In this document: piece by piece, positions 12,158 to 23,126 of the stretch
Layout: each line of letters opens with the position of its first letter
Numbering within the stretch: the first letter of the stretch is position 1
Source: Trametes villosa
Taxonomy: Eukaryota > Basidiomycota > Agaricomycetes > Polyporales > Polyporaceae
DNA: 64,000 bases
Direction of reading: 5' to 3'
Assembly: GCA_002964805.2 (NCBI GenBank)
Contig: PUDQ02000001.1
Location: 6,100,001 to 6,164,000, forward strand
The notes under the pieces: generated by a model
What the model was told of the DNA's origin: nothing
The model's database searches: none
What the model saw: the letters and a program-made list of their open reading frames with translations, nothing else
Made by a program: the position numbers and the translations under genes

Positions 12158-12874
12158 CCGACGCTACGTCTTGCGCAGCCTCGAGGCCGTATGTTCTATT
12201 GTAAAGTATGCAGATCTCCCGCCGCCATCGGCCTGAACGTCACTGCAGCCTTGTCACGCTGAGCGAACAACACGTTGTTTGGCCTCAAGACGTTTTTGGC
12301 CGCTCAAGAAGCTTCAGCCTAGTATACGGGCGCTGATTCCTCTCACGGACGCCTCCGCGCTGCTGCGCCTTCCGCATGAGCGGGGCCGTCCAAGCAGGGC
12401 CGTTCACAAGGGCGTGCCTTGAGGCCGACTCGAAGTCTCAACCGGCGCGCTTCTAGGTTTGTTGGGTCGCCGTATCTTCGCACATAGCGCTGAATCCGAA
12501 CGTCCTCGTTGTCTTAGGTCCCCAGGAGCCCCATTTAGGGGCCACATTCGTATGCCATGGTGACTCGAGCCGTTGTTTGGCCTCAGCGAAGTCAAAGCGC
12601 ATGCCGTGGAACACTGCACCATGCGTTCCGGAACATAAAGGGGCTCCTCTGCGTCTGACTGTCAGTTCATCATTATCTCCTCTCGCTCGAAATACACTCA
12701 CTCACCTTTCACAACATCTCCAAGTCTTCATGGTGCGTCCAAAGCCGCGAACACGCGTGTGACATATCTAATTCTCAGCTCAGGCCAGAAACAGGAACTC
12801 GGTACGCCACCGACGCAATCAACCCACCCTTATTCGCCCCTAACGCACGGCTCTAGTTGCAAGGCGTCGTACAG
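12158..12874. other. spacer downstream of kinase copy A
   Basis: Probably carries the 5' exons of the small neighbour gene whose later exons are at 12875-13129, but I could not find a start that joins to them. No other feature seen. Confidence 0.3.
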
Positions 12875-13129
12875 AAGTACATGCTAGAGGTCGACGGCGA
12901 TATCTTCATCGGCGTCTTCACAGGATATGTCGAGAGCATCGGTGGCGTACGTGCCTTGACGATGTGGCGGCTCAGCTCCTGAATGCGCTTATACCCAACG
13001 GCACCATCGCTCCCCCTACAGCCGCTGCTCGGGCTCGTGTTCCGCGATAGGACGACGTGGGCTCATCCGGCGAGCCAGTGCGTGCAGGTCCAGTGCGTTG
13101 TTCTCATAGCATCGTCGAGGCGGTTCTGA
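12875..13129 (+). other. gene fragment Y, copy A (unrecognised, two exons)
   Basis: Two exon-like segments follow AG acceptors: 12875-12946 (begins KYMLEVDGDIFIG, ends before GTACGT) and 13022-13129 (contains FRDRTTWAH and QCVQVQC, ends in TGA). Both have a counterpart downstream of kinase copy C (KYMMEVNGDIYIG and FRDGSTWAR). Conservation of frame and of the splice-site positions suggests a real small gene that was duplicated together with the kinase. Upstream exons and function are unknown. Confidence 0.45.
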
Positions 13130-13426
13130 CCACACAGCGCCACACAGCCCCGGGCATCCAGTCTCGCACACTGGGCCTCGGCAGCGAAAGCGACTATCGA
13201 CTCAGGCTCTCGATGCGCTGAGGATGCCGCCGCTCCCGCCTGCCGGCTCGTTCCCTCCAAGGTGAACGGACCCGGGCCGCCCTGCGGCGGCCACTATACC
13301 CTCGAGTACGCGGCCGTTGGTTTCGTTTCGCTACCTCGTCGTGTCAGCAGTGGGCACCAATCTTCGCCAGTGGGATGTCATAGTCTTCCATAGTATGTAC
13401 GTGGAGAATAACAAGCTTGAGCACAG

Positions 13427-14845
13427 TTACGCATCGCGTGCAGGCGCGGGTACTGAGAGTGCGTCTGGGGGAGCGGGTGGCGGAAGTGCATCTGCAGGAC
13501 CGGGAGAAAGGTTCGTGTAGGCGTGTAACACCGTCGGGAGATAGAAGAGCGCCTGCTGTGGAGTAGCCTGGATGATACTCGCCAAGGAGACCATCGCATC
13601 GTACGCCGCCGGTCGCTGTGCGGGGTCGGGGTCCCGCAGACTCTCCATAATGGCATCGATCGCCGGGATTTCGCTCTATTACTCGCAGTGTCAGCGGCGT
13701 GATCTAGCGAAGTCGACGTGCAGCAGAACTAGAACGCACCTTAAAATCCGCGAAGCTCGTGGAGAGCTGCCAGACATCCAGCTTGAAAGGATCGTACGAT
13801 TCTCCCGTCAGCAGCTCTGGTGGCGCGAGGCGGCCGTATTTCTTGGGGTCGGGGAACGACGGTCCGACAGGCAAGCCAGTACAGACGCAGTCCTCTATCG
13901 CAGTGTCGAGTGGGAAGCGTACGGCCGTTTCGAAGTCGATCAAGTATACGCGCGGCCGAGATACAGGGATCATATTCACTCGCAGAGTCTCTGGGTGCCA
14001 CTGCACCAAGAAGTTGTCCTTGAAAGCGTCCTACGGTCCCGACTTCAGCATTAGATACGTTGTCTAAGAGCGTGGGATGAGGCTTACCCGGTGTGCAACG
14101 TAGTAGCTGTGCAGGAAGCCAAGTGCCTTGGGCCCGTATTAGAAGAAGAGCGAAGCGACCGCAGAAAGGGAGACGTACCTCAAGGCATTGAATGATCATA
14201 TCCAGGATGTCGCCGACCGAGTTCAGAAAGCCGTAGTCATATGCATGGCGCACGTTCGCGCCAATCTTGGGAAACACTCCGAAGGTGATGTCCTCAAAGT
14301 CCAGGAGCTCCAACAGTGGGATCGCATGGTTGTAGCTCACCAGGCTGAGATAGCCTCTCGAGATGTTCCTCAAGATGTCGATATGTGCGCGGCCAGCTTC
14401 ACCGATGGCTAATATGCGGATGATGACGCTTCGGCCATCAGCTGTCTGGGCAGCGGCAGACGAGGGGTTCTACATCGAGTTAGAGACCCTTCGGACCTCA
14501 TGGCAAGAAACGTACCGGATACACGAAGCGGAACAACATGTCGAGTGGAGTATCCTCCCCCATTCCTTGAACGACCGGCGCGTATCCAAAGCCGCTAGCA
14601 ACATAGTCCGTGTCCTCCAGGAGGGCCATGTAGCTATTAGAGGAAGCGAACCAAAACGAGTAGCCCCGCTTGCTGAAGAAGTCCTGTAGTGTCGCCCATA
14701 GTTCGGCATCGCTGTTCCTTCCTGCCTCGTGGAAGCGCCAAGATTCTAAGTCTTTTGGGAGCTAAAAATACAGAGTCACTCAGAGGGAATAACACACAAC
14801 GCAGCCGCTTCGGGTAGCACGCACCAATTGTCGGATACGTGACAT
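13427..14845 (-). CDS. atypical protein kinase, copy B (378 aa)
   Basis: Six exons (14845-14825, 14761-14516, 14469-14179, 14126-14088, 14030-13740, 13675-13427) sum to 379 codons, and every intron position matches copies A and C. Landmarks: VIIRIL (Arg for the beta-3 Lys), HRDAFKDN split as HR|D by an intron, LIDFETA (DFE), PPE, and DVWQLS where A and C have DVWQFG. Much more diverged from A and C than they are from each other, and inverted between them. The first exon is only seven codons (MSRIRQL), so the acidic N-terminus of A is absent unless another start is used. The C-terminus is Pro-rich. An in-frame gene with all splice sites intact argues that it is functional. Confidence 0.78.
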
Positions 14846-15084
14846 CTTCAAGTTCGAGTCAGCAGTCCTGCTAGTATCGTCACGACCCCATCTCTAGCGT
14901 GCGACGCAGGCGGATACGATGACCACTAACGAGGCGGTCGCAATGGCTATCGCTGAAGTTTGCTTCGACGCGCCGGATGCGGATATACTAAACATGAGGA
15001 ATGCGTATGGACGGTGAGAGCCGGCAGCGGTGCGTCTTCAAGTTCAACCTAAGAGGATGTGTTAGTGAGCTGGCAGTTTGTTGA

Positions 15085-15450
15085 GTGGGTAGGGCAATTC
15101 ACAAATCACCGTACCCTCCTACTCCGTCTTCTGTCTGGGGAACTTCGGAGTCTCAGCACGGATTAGCAGCGGTGGTCCGAGGCCAGTTTGAGGTACTACC
15201 ATGTCCACAGTTCAGCCAAGAAATGGGCGAGACTCCGAAAAGACGCCGAGAGGGTGTGGCTGTGTCGGATGGTTCGCGCTCGTCGGCGTCGATTGCAAGT
15301 CCGCAGATGGCGACGTCTTCCTTGTTCACACCTATGCCGCCCATGGTTCCTGAGCCTGGACATGGGATCCCCGGCGCTCTACAACATCGAATTGTTCGTC
15401 TCCTGGCTAAAAGCCTCTCCGATCATCCCTCTCTCGATAACAAGTCGTAG
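15085..15450 (+). other. gene fragment X, copy C
   Basis: Counterpart of 10369-10620. The shared part is about 15236-15330, 120 bases or so before the start codon of kinase copy C. The plus-strand reading includes RSSASIASPQMA. The frame could be the 3' part of a gene or simply conserved upstream DNA of the kinase; I cannot tell. Confidence 0.38.
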
Positions 15451-15452
15451 CA

Positions 15453-17474
15453 ATGGCCGACGACTAGGGTAATGTGAAAAAGTCCCGGGAGACTTTCTCA
15501 CAAATGTTAATAACATTCGGCTGCTCGCGGACTTTTTCACAGGTGTGATAAAGTGTTATTAACATTTTGTGATAAAGTCTTTGTTCATATGTGAGTAATG
15601 ATTTTATCACAATGTGAACAATGTTTTGGGTGTTAAAAACAGTGGCAGAGGTACGCACGAGACGGCGGCTCGTCTGCGCGACACTGAACGCTTCGGCAGG
15701 TGCTAAGCGCCGGCGAGCTAGGTGTTGTTCACTCGGCCCCCAACGCTGTAAAGCCAAATCGCCGCCGCCTAACAGGTATACCACCCAGAAAACATCACTG
15801 AAGGGCCCGCCGATCCCCCCAAACCCGTCAAAGGTGAGTGACATTCTCACATTTTCTCACATGCACAATTCACCACCTCGCGGACGCCGTGTTAATAACA
15901 TGTTATTAACACTGTTATTAACACGACTTACTCACAATGTGAATTAATCGGGCCTTTTTCACAGAACCCTACCGACGACGCACCCCTCCAACTCGAACTT
16001 GCGATCACTGGCACCGCTGCCACTGGAACATGCACAAACGTTGAACCTGTCGCGCCAGGTTGCGCCACTGTAGCCAAGCTTTTGGGTGTCCGGGAACAGG
16101 TCTTTATAACCTCGCACTTCTACGCAGACCTCGGAGGCTGACCATGCTACTCTGCCACGCGCACTGGCTAGGTACCGCATTCCCTACCCATGTGGCGTAT
16201 GCCTGTCGCAGCGAGTGGAGAACGCCTTGAGGACGCCATGGAGTCCGTATGGAAGCCCCTCTATCCCTTCTTCCAGGAGCTTGGATACACCTTCTGGAAG
16301 CAAGGGCGAGGATTCATACTGTGGCCCGACATTGATGACTCTGAGAGCGCCGCTGTATATTCAAGCGGTTTCGGGTACGCCACACAACATAGGGGCGTCT
16401 CGAGCACGGTAGGGTCCGTGGACGATGTGTTTACGTTCGACTCAATGGTACGCTGCTGTTGATGCTACTCTCCTACGATGCTTACGAACCCGCAATCGAT
16501 AACAGAACCCATTGTGCCGCGCGGCTCGTAAGGCAGACGGGCAAGATGTCGTTGTCCGAACTCTGGCCATTGGAAGCCATGGCCAGAAACATGTCGAGAT
16601 CCTGAAGACGGCGTCCATGGGTCCTTACGCGTTCTATGAAGACAATCACACCATCCCTCTTCTCGACCTCGTCCACTTCGACGACATTATCTTTGGTGTG
16701 TTCCCGAAGGTCGGCTTTCGTATGGAGGATGCGTACCGCTTCTGGGCGAAGAACTCTGTTGGAGATGTCATCGACATGATCATGCAGTGCTTGGAGGTAC
16801 GCGTTGCTGAATTATTCGGACTTTGAACATGCTAATATGGGGCTTCGTCATATCTTCCAGGGACTTGCCTTCATCCATAGCTTGAGCATCGCTCACAGGG
16901 TGCGTTGCAATCCTGTTCGTCGTTGAGGGCAGTGTCTCATCGCGGGTTAGGATGCGTTCAAGGACAATTTCCTTGTCGAGTGGCATCCCGAGTCACTCAC
17001 AACCGGCCACGTCGCGCGGAGCCGTCCTCGTGTGTACTTGACGGACTTTGAAACCGCGGTGATGTTCTCAGGCGAGACGCCACTCGAGGAGTGCCTCGTT
17101 TCCGGGTATCCCGATGGGGATTCGTACCCCGACGACGTCAAGCAGTATGCACGGCCTGTGCCGCCCGAGGTCACCTCGGGAGAGCCCTACGATCCGTTCA
17201 AGCTAGATGTGTGGCAGTTCGGCAAGAGCCTTGAGGATTTCAAGGTACGTTGACACCGCGTTCTCGTGTTGCTCTTCTCATCATCGAGGCGCTACAGAGT
17301 ACAATTCCCGATATCGATGCGGTCCTGGATGGGCTGCGATTGGATGACGCGAGGTCCAGGCTTACCAGCTTCGACGCGCTGGAGTACTTGTCCCGCGCGG
17401 TCGCTGAACTGCCCCCGAAGGCGTTATTGATACCGCCGGAAGTCGACCGCCCCCCGTTCTATCTACATGGCTGA
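15453..17474 (+). CDS. atypical protein kinase, copy C, 5' end interrupted by a MITE
   Basis: Start ATG at 15453 is followed by only four codons before the 507-bp element at 15465-15971; the element's first bases give an immediate in-frame TAG. Coding resumes after the duplicated target at 15980 and runs 15980-16099, 16172-16447, 16506-16796, 16861-16899, 16951-17244, 17298-17474. Ignoring the insertion, the exons sum to 403 codons in frame, and intron positions equal those of A and B. Landmarks: VVVRTL (Arg for Lys), HRDAFKDN split HR|D, DFETA, PPE, DVWQFG. All downstream splice sites and the frame are intact, so insertion may be recent, or expression may continue from a start or splice acceptor (TTTTTCACAG, 15955-15964) supplied by the element. 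Otherwise it is a pseudogene. Confidence 0.75.
15465..15971. mobile_element. hAT-like MITE, 507 bp, with 8-bp target duplication
   Basis: Flanked by the direct repeat CCGACGAC at 15457-15464 and 15972-15979. The ends are inverted: the left end begins TAGGGTAATGTGAAAAAG and the complement of the right end begins TAGGGTTCTGTGAAAAAG, about 19 of 22 bases matching. An 8-bp duplication and TAGGG-type ends are typical of the hAT superfamily. No transposase frame is present. The subterminal regions are crowded with GTTATTAACA/GTTAATAACA and TGTGA(A/T)/TCTCACA words. The interior (about 15650-15830) is GC-rich and has no such words. Only this one copy lies in the window. Confidence 0.85.
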
Positions 17475-18152
17475 GCATGTGCCCCGAACGCCACAACGGC
17501 TGAAATTTGAGTTGTATTCTCCTTGTCCTGCGGAGGGCTGCCATTTGAGCATCACAGCTTCAACGCTTCCCGGGAAGCCGGGCTGGAAGAATCACACCTA
17601 TGAATTCGACTACCGGGCGCTGCGGCGGCCTCGCAGTCGTCACCCAGATGGGTGAGAAGATGCAAGGCTTCAGGTACGATGCTTCTAGGCTACTCGGGCG
17701 CGTTTTCGCTTCTTGATGGACCTTCTTCTGCAGCACTATAAGCCCTTGTCTTCGTCTCGATACCGCGCACGAGGCTGGGACTGTTGAGTTTTATCTCACA
17801 CTCTGTATGTGGACGCCCACACCGGGCGGCGAGGTCTGGATTGGACGTGAAAGTCGCTGTCTGTTTGGATTTGAATCGAGAACACGCCACAGTCGGGCCG
17901 TTATAATGCTTCAGAGACATGAGAGCGAAGACATATTCTGCGCAAACCCCACCACACCACTCATCGCTGCCATCGACTACGTGAACAAATGGTGCACAGT
18001 TTCCTATCCATACCCCCACTGTGATCCCATCGTGACCGACCTTGCTCATTTATTGCGTACAGGCATCAAGCTCGAACCAGCCTCAGGCTGCACCGGTACG
18101 CTGCTCACGCCACATCCCGCGTGTCGATGGATTGCTCATGTCCTGCTTGTAG
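17475..18152. other. spacer between kinase copy C and fragment Y
   Basis: May include 5' exons of fragment Y. One frame at 17467-17655 starts with an ATG overlapping the kinase stop, but no counterpart was seen beside copy A. Nothing else recognised. Confidence 0.3.
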
Positions 18153-18489
18153 AAGTACATGATGGAGGTCAACGGCGACATCTACATAGGCCGTTGCGTA
18201 GGGGTTGTGGAAAGCGTGATCGGCGGGAGTACCGTGTCCTCAGAGAGCGATGTTCCCTATTCACCACGCCCGCCTCTCGCCTCAGCCCTCGTATAGGCTG
18301 GAATTCCGCGACGGGTCGACGTGGGCTAGGCTCGCCACAGCTTGCATCATGGTCCAGTGCGTCGCTGTCTCAACAAGTCCTCCCCGATTGTACTACTTGC
18401 TGACGCCACATGCACCTACCACAGTCCCGGTCACCCGTTGTCGCCGACAGGACCTAGCCGCTCGAAACTCGCTACAGAGAACACGCTGA
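18153..18489 (+). other. gene fragment Y, copy C (unrecognised)
   Basis: Exon-like segments begin at 18153 (KYMMEVNGDIYIG) and 18286 (PSYRLEFRDGSTWAR), each after an AG acceptor and each homologous to 12875-13129. In this copy the frame after the conserved QCVAV runs on to about 18489 where copy A stops earlier. The donor of the first exon has changed (GGCGGGAGTACC), so this copy may be decaying. Confidence 0.42.
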
Positions 18490-20875
18490 AGGCGTCTCGA
18501 AGGCCACGAGCTCCGCCGCGTGGGTCCTGGCCTCCGATGTAGCTGTGTTCTGTGTGGCCGGCGATGCCATTGTGATACTGTATTTGCTTCGGACAACCAA
18601 TGGTCTTCCAGGAATAATACCGAAGTTCGTATTGCGACGGCGTGAGTAGCGTCTGGCTCGTTTCTTTGGACACCCGACTGTCGGTCGCAGATAGTAAGTA
18701 GTAAAGCATCGCTCCTGCCAGTTGGAGTTGTATTGCCACCGGGTGGCGTCGCTCGCCATCTCGCAATGAAGAGAGTGTCCGTAAGCATAGGCTCATAGTA
18801 GTGGTAAGTACATACACCTCCCATACATACTCATACTGACGTATCAGCCGATATCAAGCACCGTCCCCGAAACCCAGCCTCACATCTCCTGCAAGGTGGG
18901 CCGAAGTCACTCGCCCTTCGTGCGATGAGCACTGCCGGAAGCCGCAGAGGATAAATCGTCTCCGTTCTCCGCCGTGTGGTAAGCTCCGGAGACGGCGCTC
19001 CCGAGCCGCGCTACTACGTGGCAAAGGCTCCCGATGGTGTGCGCTTGAGGTGCAGGGTGGGCTGCCTGACGCGGCATGCTCAGCCACCCAAACTCTACTC
19101 ACACCCGGGCTTCAGTGCAACCCCAGCAAACTTGAGAATACAGAGGGCACGTACTCATTGCGGGCGGAGAACCGGCTCCGCTCGAGACATGTGCCGCCTG
19201 ACCAGATGTTCCCTGCGATGTTCGCGGGTGCTGAGTCTGGCGGCAATGTGTGAGTACGGATGAGGCCAATTAATATACGGCAGGTGCCCTTGATTACTCA
19301 CCGAGTCGTAGCCTGAGACTGCGCCGACCTGGGAATTGGAAGCCCTGCTGCTTGCATCCGCTCTGTGCGGCTTGGGTGATAGCTTCTGGGCAGAGCAGAC
19401 GGGCAAAGAGGGTGAACCCATTCTGTTCTGGTTTGTCAGGACTGGGCTCGGTGTGTGAGTGTACCGGTGTCATTGGAGAAGTCCTCACCCTTTTATATTG
19501 AACGGACATGGCCAACGGCGAGCACTGTACCAGTGGCGGTCGAGCATGTAGTATTGATACGGAATCTGGATATCGACCACGCATCGGGGCAGGAAAAGCC
19601 GTAAGGGTTTCAGGACTTCGAACGCCGGCTGCGGAATCTTGAGGGTGGTTGGTATAGGAGTGGCATTACTTGGAAGCTGGCCACTTCTACGGGCGCCGCG
19701 GGAGCGCCGAGTCTAAGGGAAGCAGGTACTGAGCTTGTGCTCGGATTGGTGGCGCACTGGAGGCCGCGCCGGAACTTGCAGTGCACGGCCCATCATGAGT
19801 CATTTCCTTAACTAACTGTAGACGACGCGGGGACATCATGATCGACGAGACACCAGGATATCCATAGTGCGTAAGAGGCCTGCGTAAGACCCGTCGGTAC
19901 TTCCTTGATATCCAGATATCCCGGCGGGACTCCGCCTCACCTGCGCGTCGTGGTGTACACGGACTCGGATCCGCCCGGCGCCATGTCACGAGTACGTCGT
20001 GCTAAGAGACGCCGATGCGTGCTTGTTGTTGAACGGCGCAAACGCTGCTCTGAAAGTGGTGGGACGTGAGGACGATGCTCCTAGGTCCCCGATACAGAGT
20101 TGCTGGAGGTGACTCTCGTTTATGTGCCTAGCCAACTACGCGCTAGAGTTCTTTACAGTCAGCAGAGTCACGTTATGAAGCTTTGAAGAATCAACTTAGA
20201 AAGAGGCTCGGCGGCGACTTACACACAGTTAATTCAGGGCTCTCATGATATTCTGTCACGGAGATCTTCAGGAATCTAGCACGAGTAAGTAGTAGATACT
20301 ACCAACTTTGCAGGCGAGGGACTCGAAGGGTCTGGTAAGTCGCCTTTCGCGAGCTTTCAGGCCGGTGACTTGACTTGAATATATACGACCACAGCATCTC
20401 ACGAGACTGCTGAGACTGCTACAACATACCCTCAAAGATGTGAGTTTGAAAACATCGAAGAGTAGTTTGTCGTAGCCGCCTTACCCAGTGACTCGGTCGG
20501 CGCCGGTGTACGAACGTTCGTTTATAGGTCCATGTGGGTCCCACTGACACCTTCATGCAGAACCAATCATTCTAGATCAAGATCATGCGCGATCGGACTC
20601 AATTTTGCCGCCCTGGTTGCGCGAGATGGTCAAGTTTGGTTGGGAAAAGAGGAAGGGAGCCACAGCTGCAAGCGTGCATGCAATATCATGGGCTTACCGT
20701 CTACCATACTGCCGCGAGTTGTACATATCGTGTGTTAGGTCAGATGTGTTAATAGGGAACGGTATCGTGTAGAGATGTGCAGAACGGAAAGCATAGAGCA
20801 AAGAAAAGCATAATAGAGTACATGCATCAAACGGAGAAAATAATTTAGACAATATGAGACGTTGCGGGCGAGCCC
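18490..20875. other. about 2.4 kb without a recognisable gene
   Basis: Only short frames on both strands, no repeats of note, base composition less GC-rich than the genes around it. Probably decayed or non-coding sequence at the right side of the kinase block. Confidence 0.35.
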
Positions 20876-22281
20876 TCAGGCCTCGCCCACCCTACCGCGC
20901 GTTGTCGTGTACCTAGTGAACTTGATGTCGTGCTCAGGACCCCATGAGATGATGATCTCGTCCCGTCCAGCGAGCGTCACGCGCAGGTCCATCTTGTGCG
21001 CCCTCCTGCTGGACGTTAACTCTGCATATTTGCATTCTCTCGTTACAACACAGGTACTCACACGAAGCCGCGCTGGGCGAGGGTGCCTTGCCCCGCGAAC
21101 GCCCTGCGTTTCGGATCCCCCTCCGGCAGTGGTTGCTGCAGGTTAGCGTCCCAGCTGCACGCGCCGCGCGGAACGTTGATGTCGCCGATGAGCTTCCACG
21201 CGCGGAGCATATGCTTCGCGGCGTCATGCTCGACGTAGAGGCATTCCGTTCCGTGCGGACCGTAGTCACCCAACCAGAGGCCCACGACGGAGTCCGGGGT
21301 CCACCGGGGAGAGGCAGGATCGACACCAGTCTGTATGTGGAAACGCACGGGATAGTAGCGCGGGATCAGGCCCTCGAAGGTCCTGCTGGTCATGTCATAC
21401 CCGCCAGGGGGGTTGTGCAGGGTGGGGATGCGTACGTCGGATTCCTTGTCGAGGGGTGGCGGAAAGAAGGCGATAGAGGCCGGCTTATCCTCGCCTGTGA
21501 TGTAGTGCAGGGTCGTGGACCTGTAGTACCATCTGTGCGTCTGCTTTACGAACGGAGGTGGGCCCTCCTGTGTGAGACGAGGCACGCCTCTGTCGGGGTC
21601 ATACCAGGGCAAGGAGGATACGATCTCCGGGAGAGAGACCGAAGAGTCATAATGTTCCGCGATGTCGACAGTCATGTTCGTCGGCGCGATGACATGAAAG
21701 GACGGCGTCGCGAGCCGCCCGTCGCCGTCCATGCGCACCCACGGCGGAGGGATCCCGTTGTGGACGAGGAAGCCAAGGTTACGCTCGGAGCGGACGTGCC
21801 AGCTAATCTGCACGTCGTTTGCAGTCTGGAGAGTGGACTTTTTCCAGGGCACGAACCCGACTTGCATGAACTCGGTGTACTTGGGGTAATGAGACCCAGC
21901 GTCCACCGGGGCGCCGTCGGGGTGCTTGAACTCCCAGACGTCGCCGACGATGATCGGTTCTCCGCCGCGGAGCCAGCGGTCCGGGACGATGCGGAACTGG
22001 ACGATGTTTCCGTAGAACGGGTAGTCGCTGCACCAGAGCCCTATCAGGGGACCGTAGCGGTGAAGGAGGCGCCCGTAGATGGTCCGGAAGGATCGCCTGC
22101 GGAACACGCTCGTGTTTGTGATCCCATACCGCGCGCAGAATATGTACCAGGTAGAGTCGTCGTTGATTAGCGGGTAGTAGAGCTTTCGAGCGGTGCGTAG
22201 GAAGTTGAGCACATCAACCGCGGAGAGGCTGATGAAGATCTCTCGGAGGACGTCGTATGGGAGGTCCGACACCAACGGCAT
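20876..22281 (-). CDS. F-box protein, 449 aa
   Basis: Two exons (22281-21062 and 21005-20876) joined by a GTGAGT...CAG intron. Start at MPLVSDLPYDVLREIF; the longer open frame only adds a GTG. The F-box is at the N-terminus (LPYDVLREIFISLSAVDVLNF, about residues 6-45) and would bind Skp1 in an SCF ubiquitin ligase (family knowledge). The remainder has repeated Trp-containing beta-like segments (GLWCSDYPFYG, VGLWLGDYGPHGTECLYVE) and ends with RVTLAGRDEIIISWG, an arrangement I associate with basidiomycete F-box families, but no named substrate-binding repeat. The target is unknown. Confidence 0.85.
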
Positions 22282-22731
22282 GACTTGTCCGGCCGAAAGG
22301 AGATTCCGTCTGCCATCGGACACAGCGGATTATACGTATAAGACCTCGAAGATCCACTCCAGGTTGATACGCACCTTTCGTCCAAGAAACTCTACAAGCC
22401 CCGAGCTCTGCTCTCAAGAATCAAGCTCAACTCCGAGTCTGCCTATCACGATGAGATCGACATACCTCTAGCCGAGAAGTTGCACGTCGGCAGTCCTCGT
22501 CAGGGAGTACGTAGCATACGCCGTTCCAGAGCTTCGAAGTGCCAACAGGCCAGCGGGACACGCGGGGTATCGTGGAGGTCCGAGGAAGACAAGGATCCCG
22601 TCCGTGCCCGGCGCCTGCAAGCACTCTCCAAATCTCCGAACAGCAAGCTCTTGGCAAGCTCACGTGTCCTCTGTATGCCAAGACAATCTGCGTCACACCC
22701 AGTGATTAGTTTCACAGGCGCATGTTTACAA
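22282..22731. other. promoter region between F-box gene and tRNA
   Basis: Upstream DNA of the minus-strand F-box gene. No gene or repeat seen. Confidence 0.35.
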
Positions 22732-22818
22732 CCTTCGATAGCTCAGTTGGAAGAGCGCAGGACTGTAATGGTTACCCAGATCATCCTGATGTCGCTGGTT
22801 CGATCCCGGCTCGAAGGA
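22732..22818 (+). tRNA. tRNA-Tyr (GTA) with a 14-nt intron
   Basis: Acceptor stem CCTTCGA (22732-22738) pairs perfectly with TCGAAGG (22811-22817), discriminator A at 22818. The D arm contains AGCTCAGTTGGAAGAGC. The anticodon stem CAGGA/TCCTG encloses CTGTAA with anticodon GTA at 22765-22767. The intron TGGTTACCCAGATC occupies 22769-22782, the usual place one base after the anticodon. The T arm is GCTGG-TTCGATC-CCGGC. A and B box promoters are inside the gene as in other pol III tRNA genes. Nuclear tRNA-Tyr genes nearly always carry an intron, which supports the call. Confidence 0.95.
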
Positions 22819-22821
22819 TGC

Positions 22822-22826
22822 TTTTT
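22822..22826 (+). terminator. pol III terminator of the tRNA gene
   Basis: A run of five T on the coding strand begins four bases after the discriminator base, as expected for RNA polymerase III termination. Confidence 0.75.
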
Positions 22827-23126
22827 GCAGTCACTACCGTCACGGCTTCGCCCCCCTGCGATACTTAAGTCGTATACAATATGACCTTCTTGCCTCTGGC
22901 TTTGCGCTCTCATTACGCTACAGCAGCCACTATAGCTTCATTCAGCATTCGCTCCAGTGAGTCATGTTTTAATCTGAGGGTTAGCAGTTCGTGACGCTCT
23001 AGATCTGAAGGTGCCAGGACCTACAGACGTGGGGCTGCCCGGTGAGGACTCCAGCCTTCAAGCTTCAGCTCAGGATAATTCTATCAAGTTATGCATCGGC
23101 CTTCCCAAGCGGAGACTGGGCTGTAG
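22827..23126. other. spacer before the BTB gene
   Basis: Should contain the missing first exon and promoter of the BTB gene. One candidate begins with the ATG near 22881 and ends at GTGAGT near 22957, but I cannot prove it. No other feature. Confidence 0.3.

Noticed and set aside
15601..15860. Coding gene inside the 507-bp element
   Set aside because: Short frames only, none with transposase motifs; inverted ends and the target duplication explain the sequence as a MITE.
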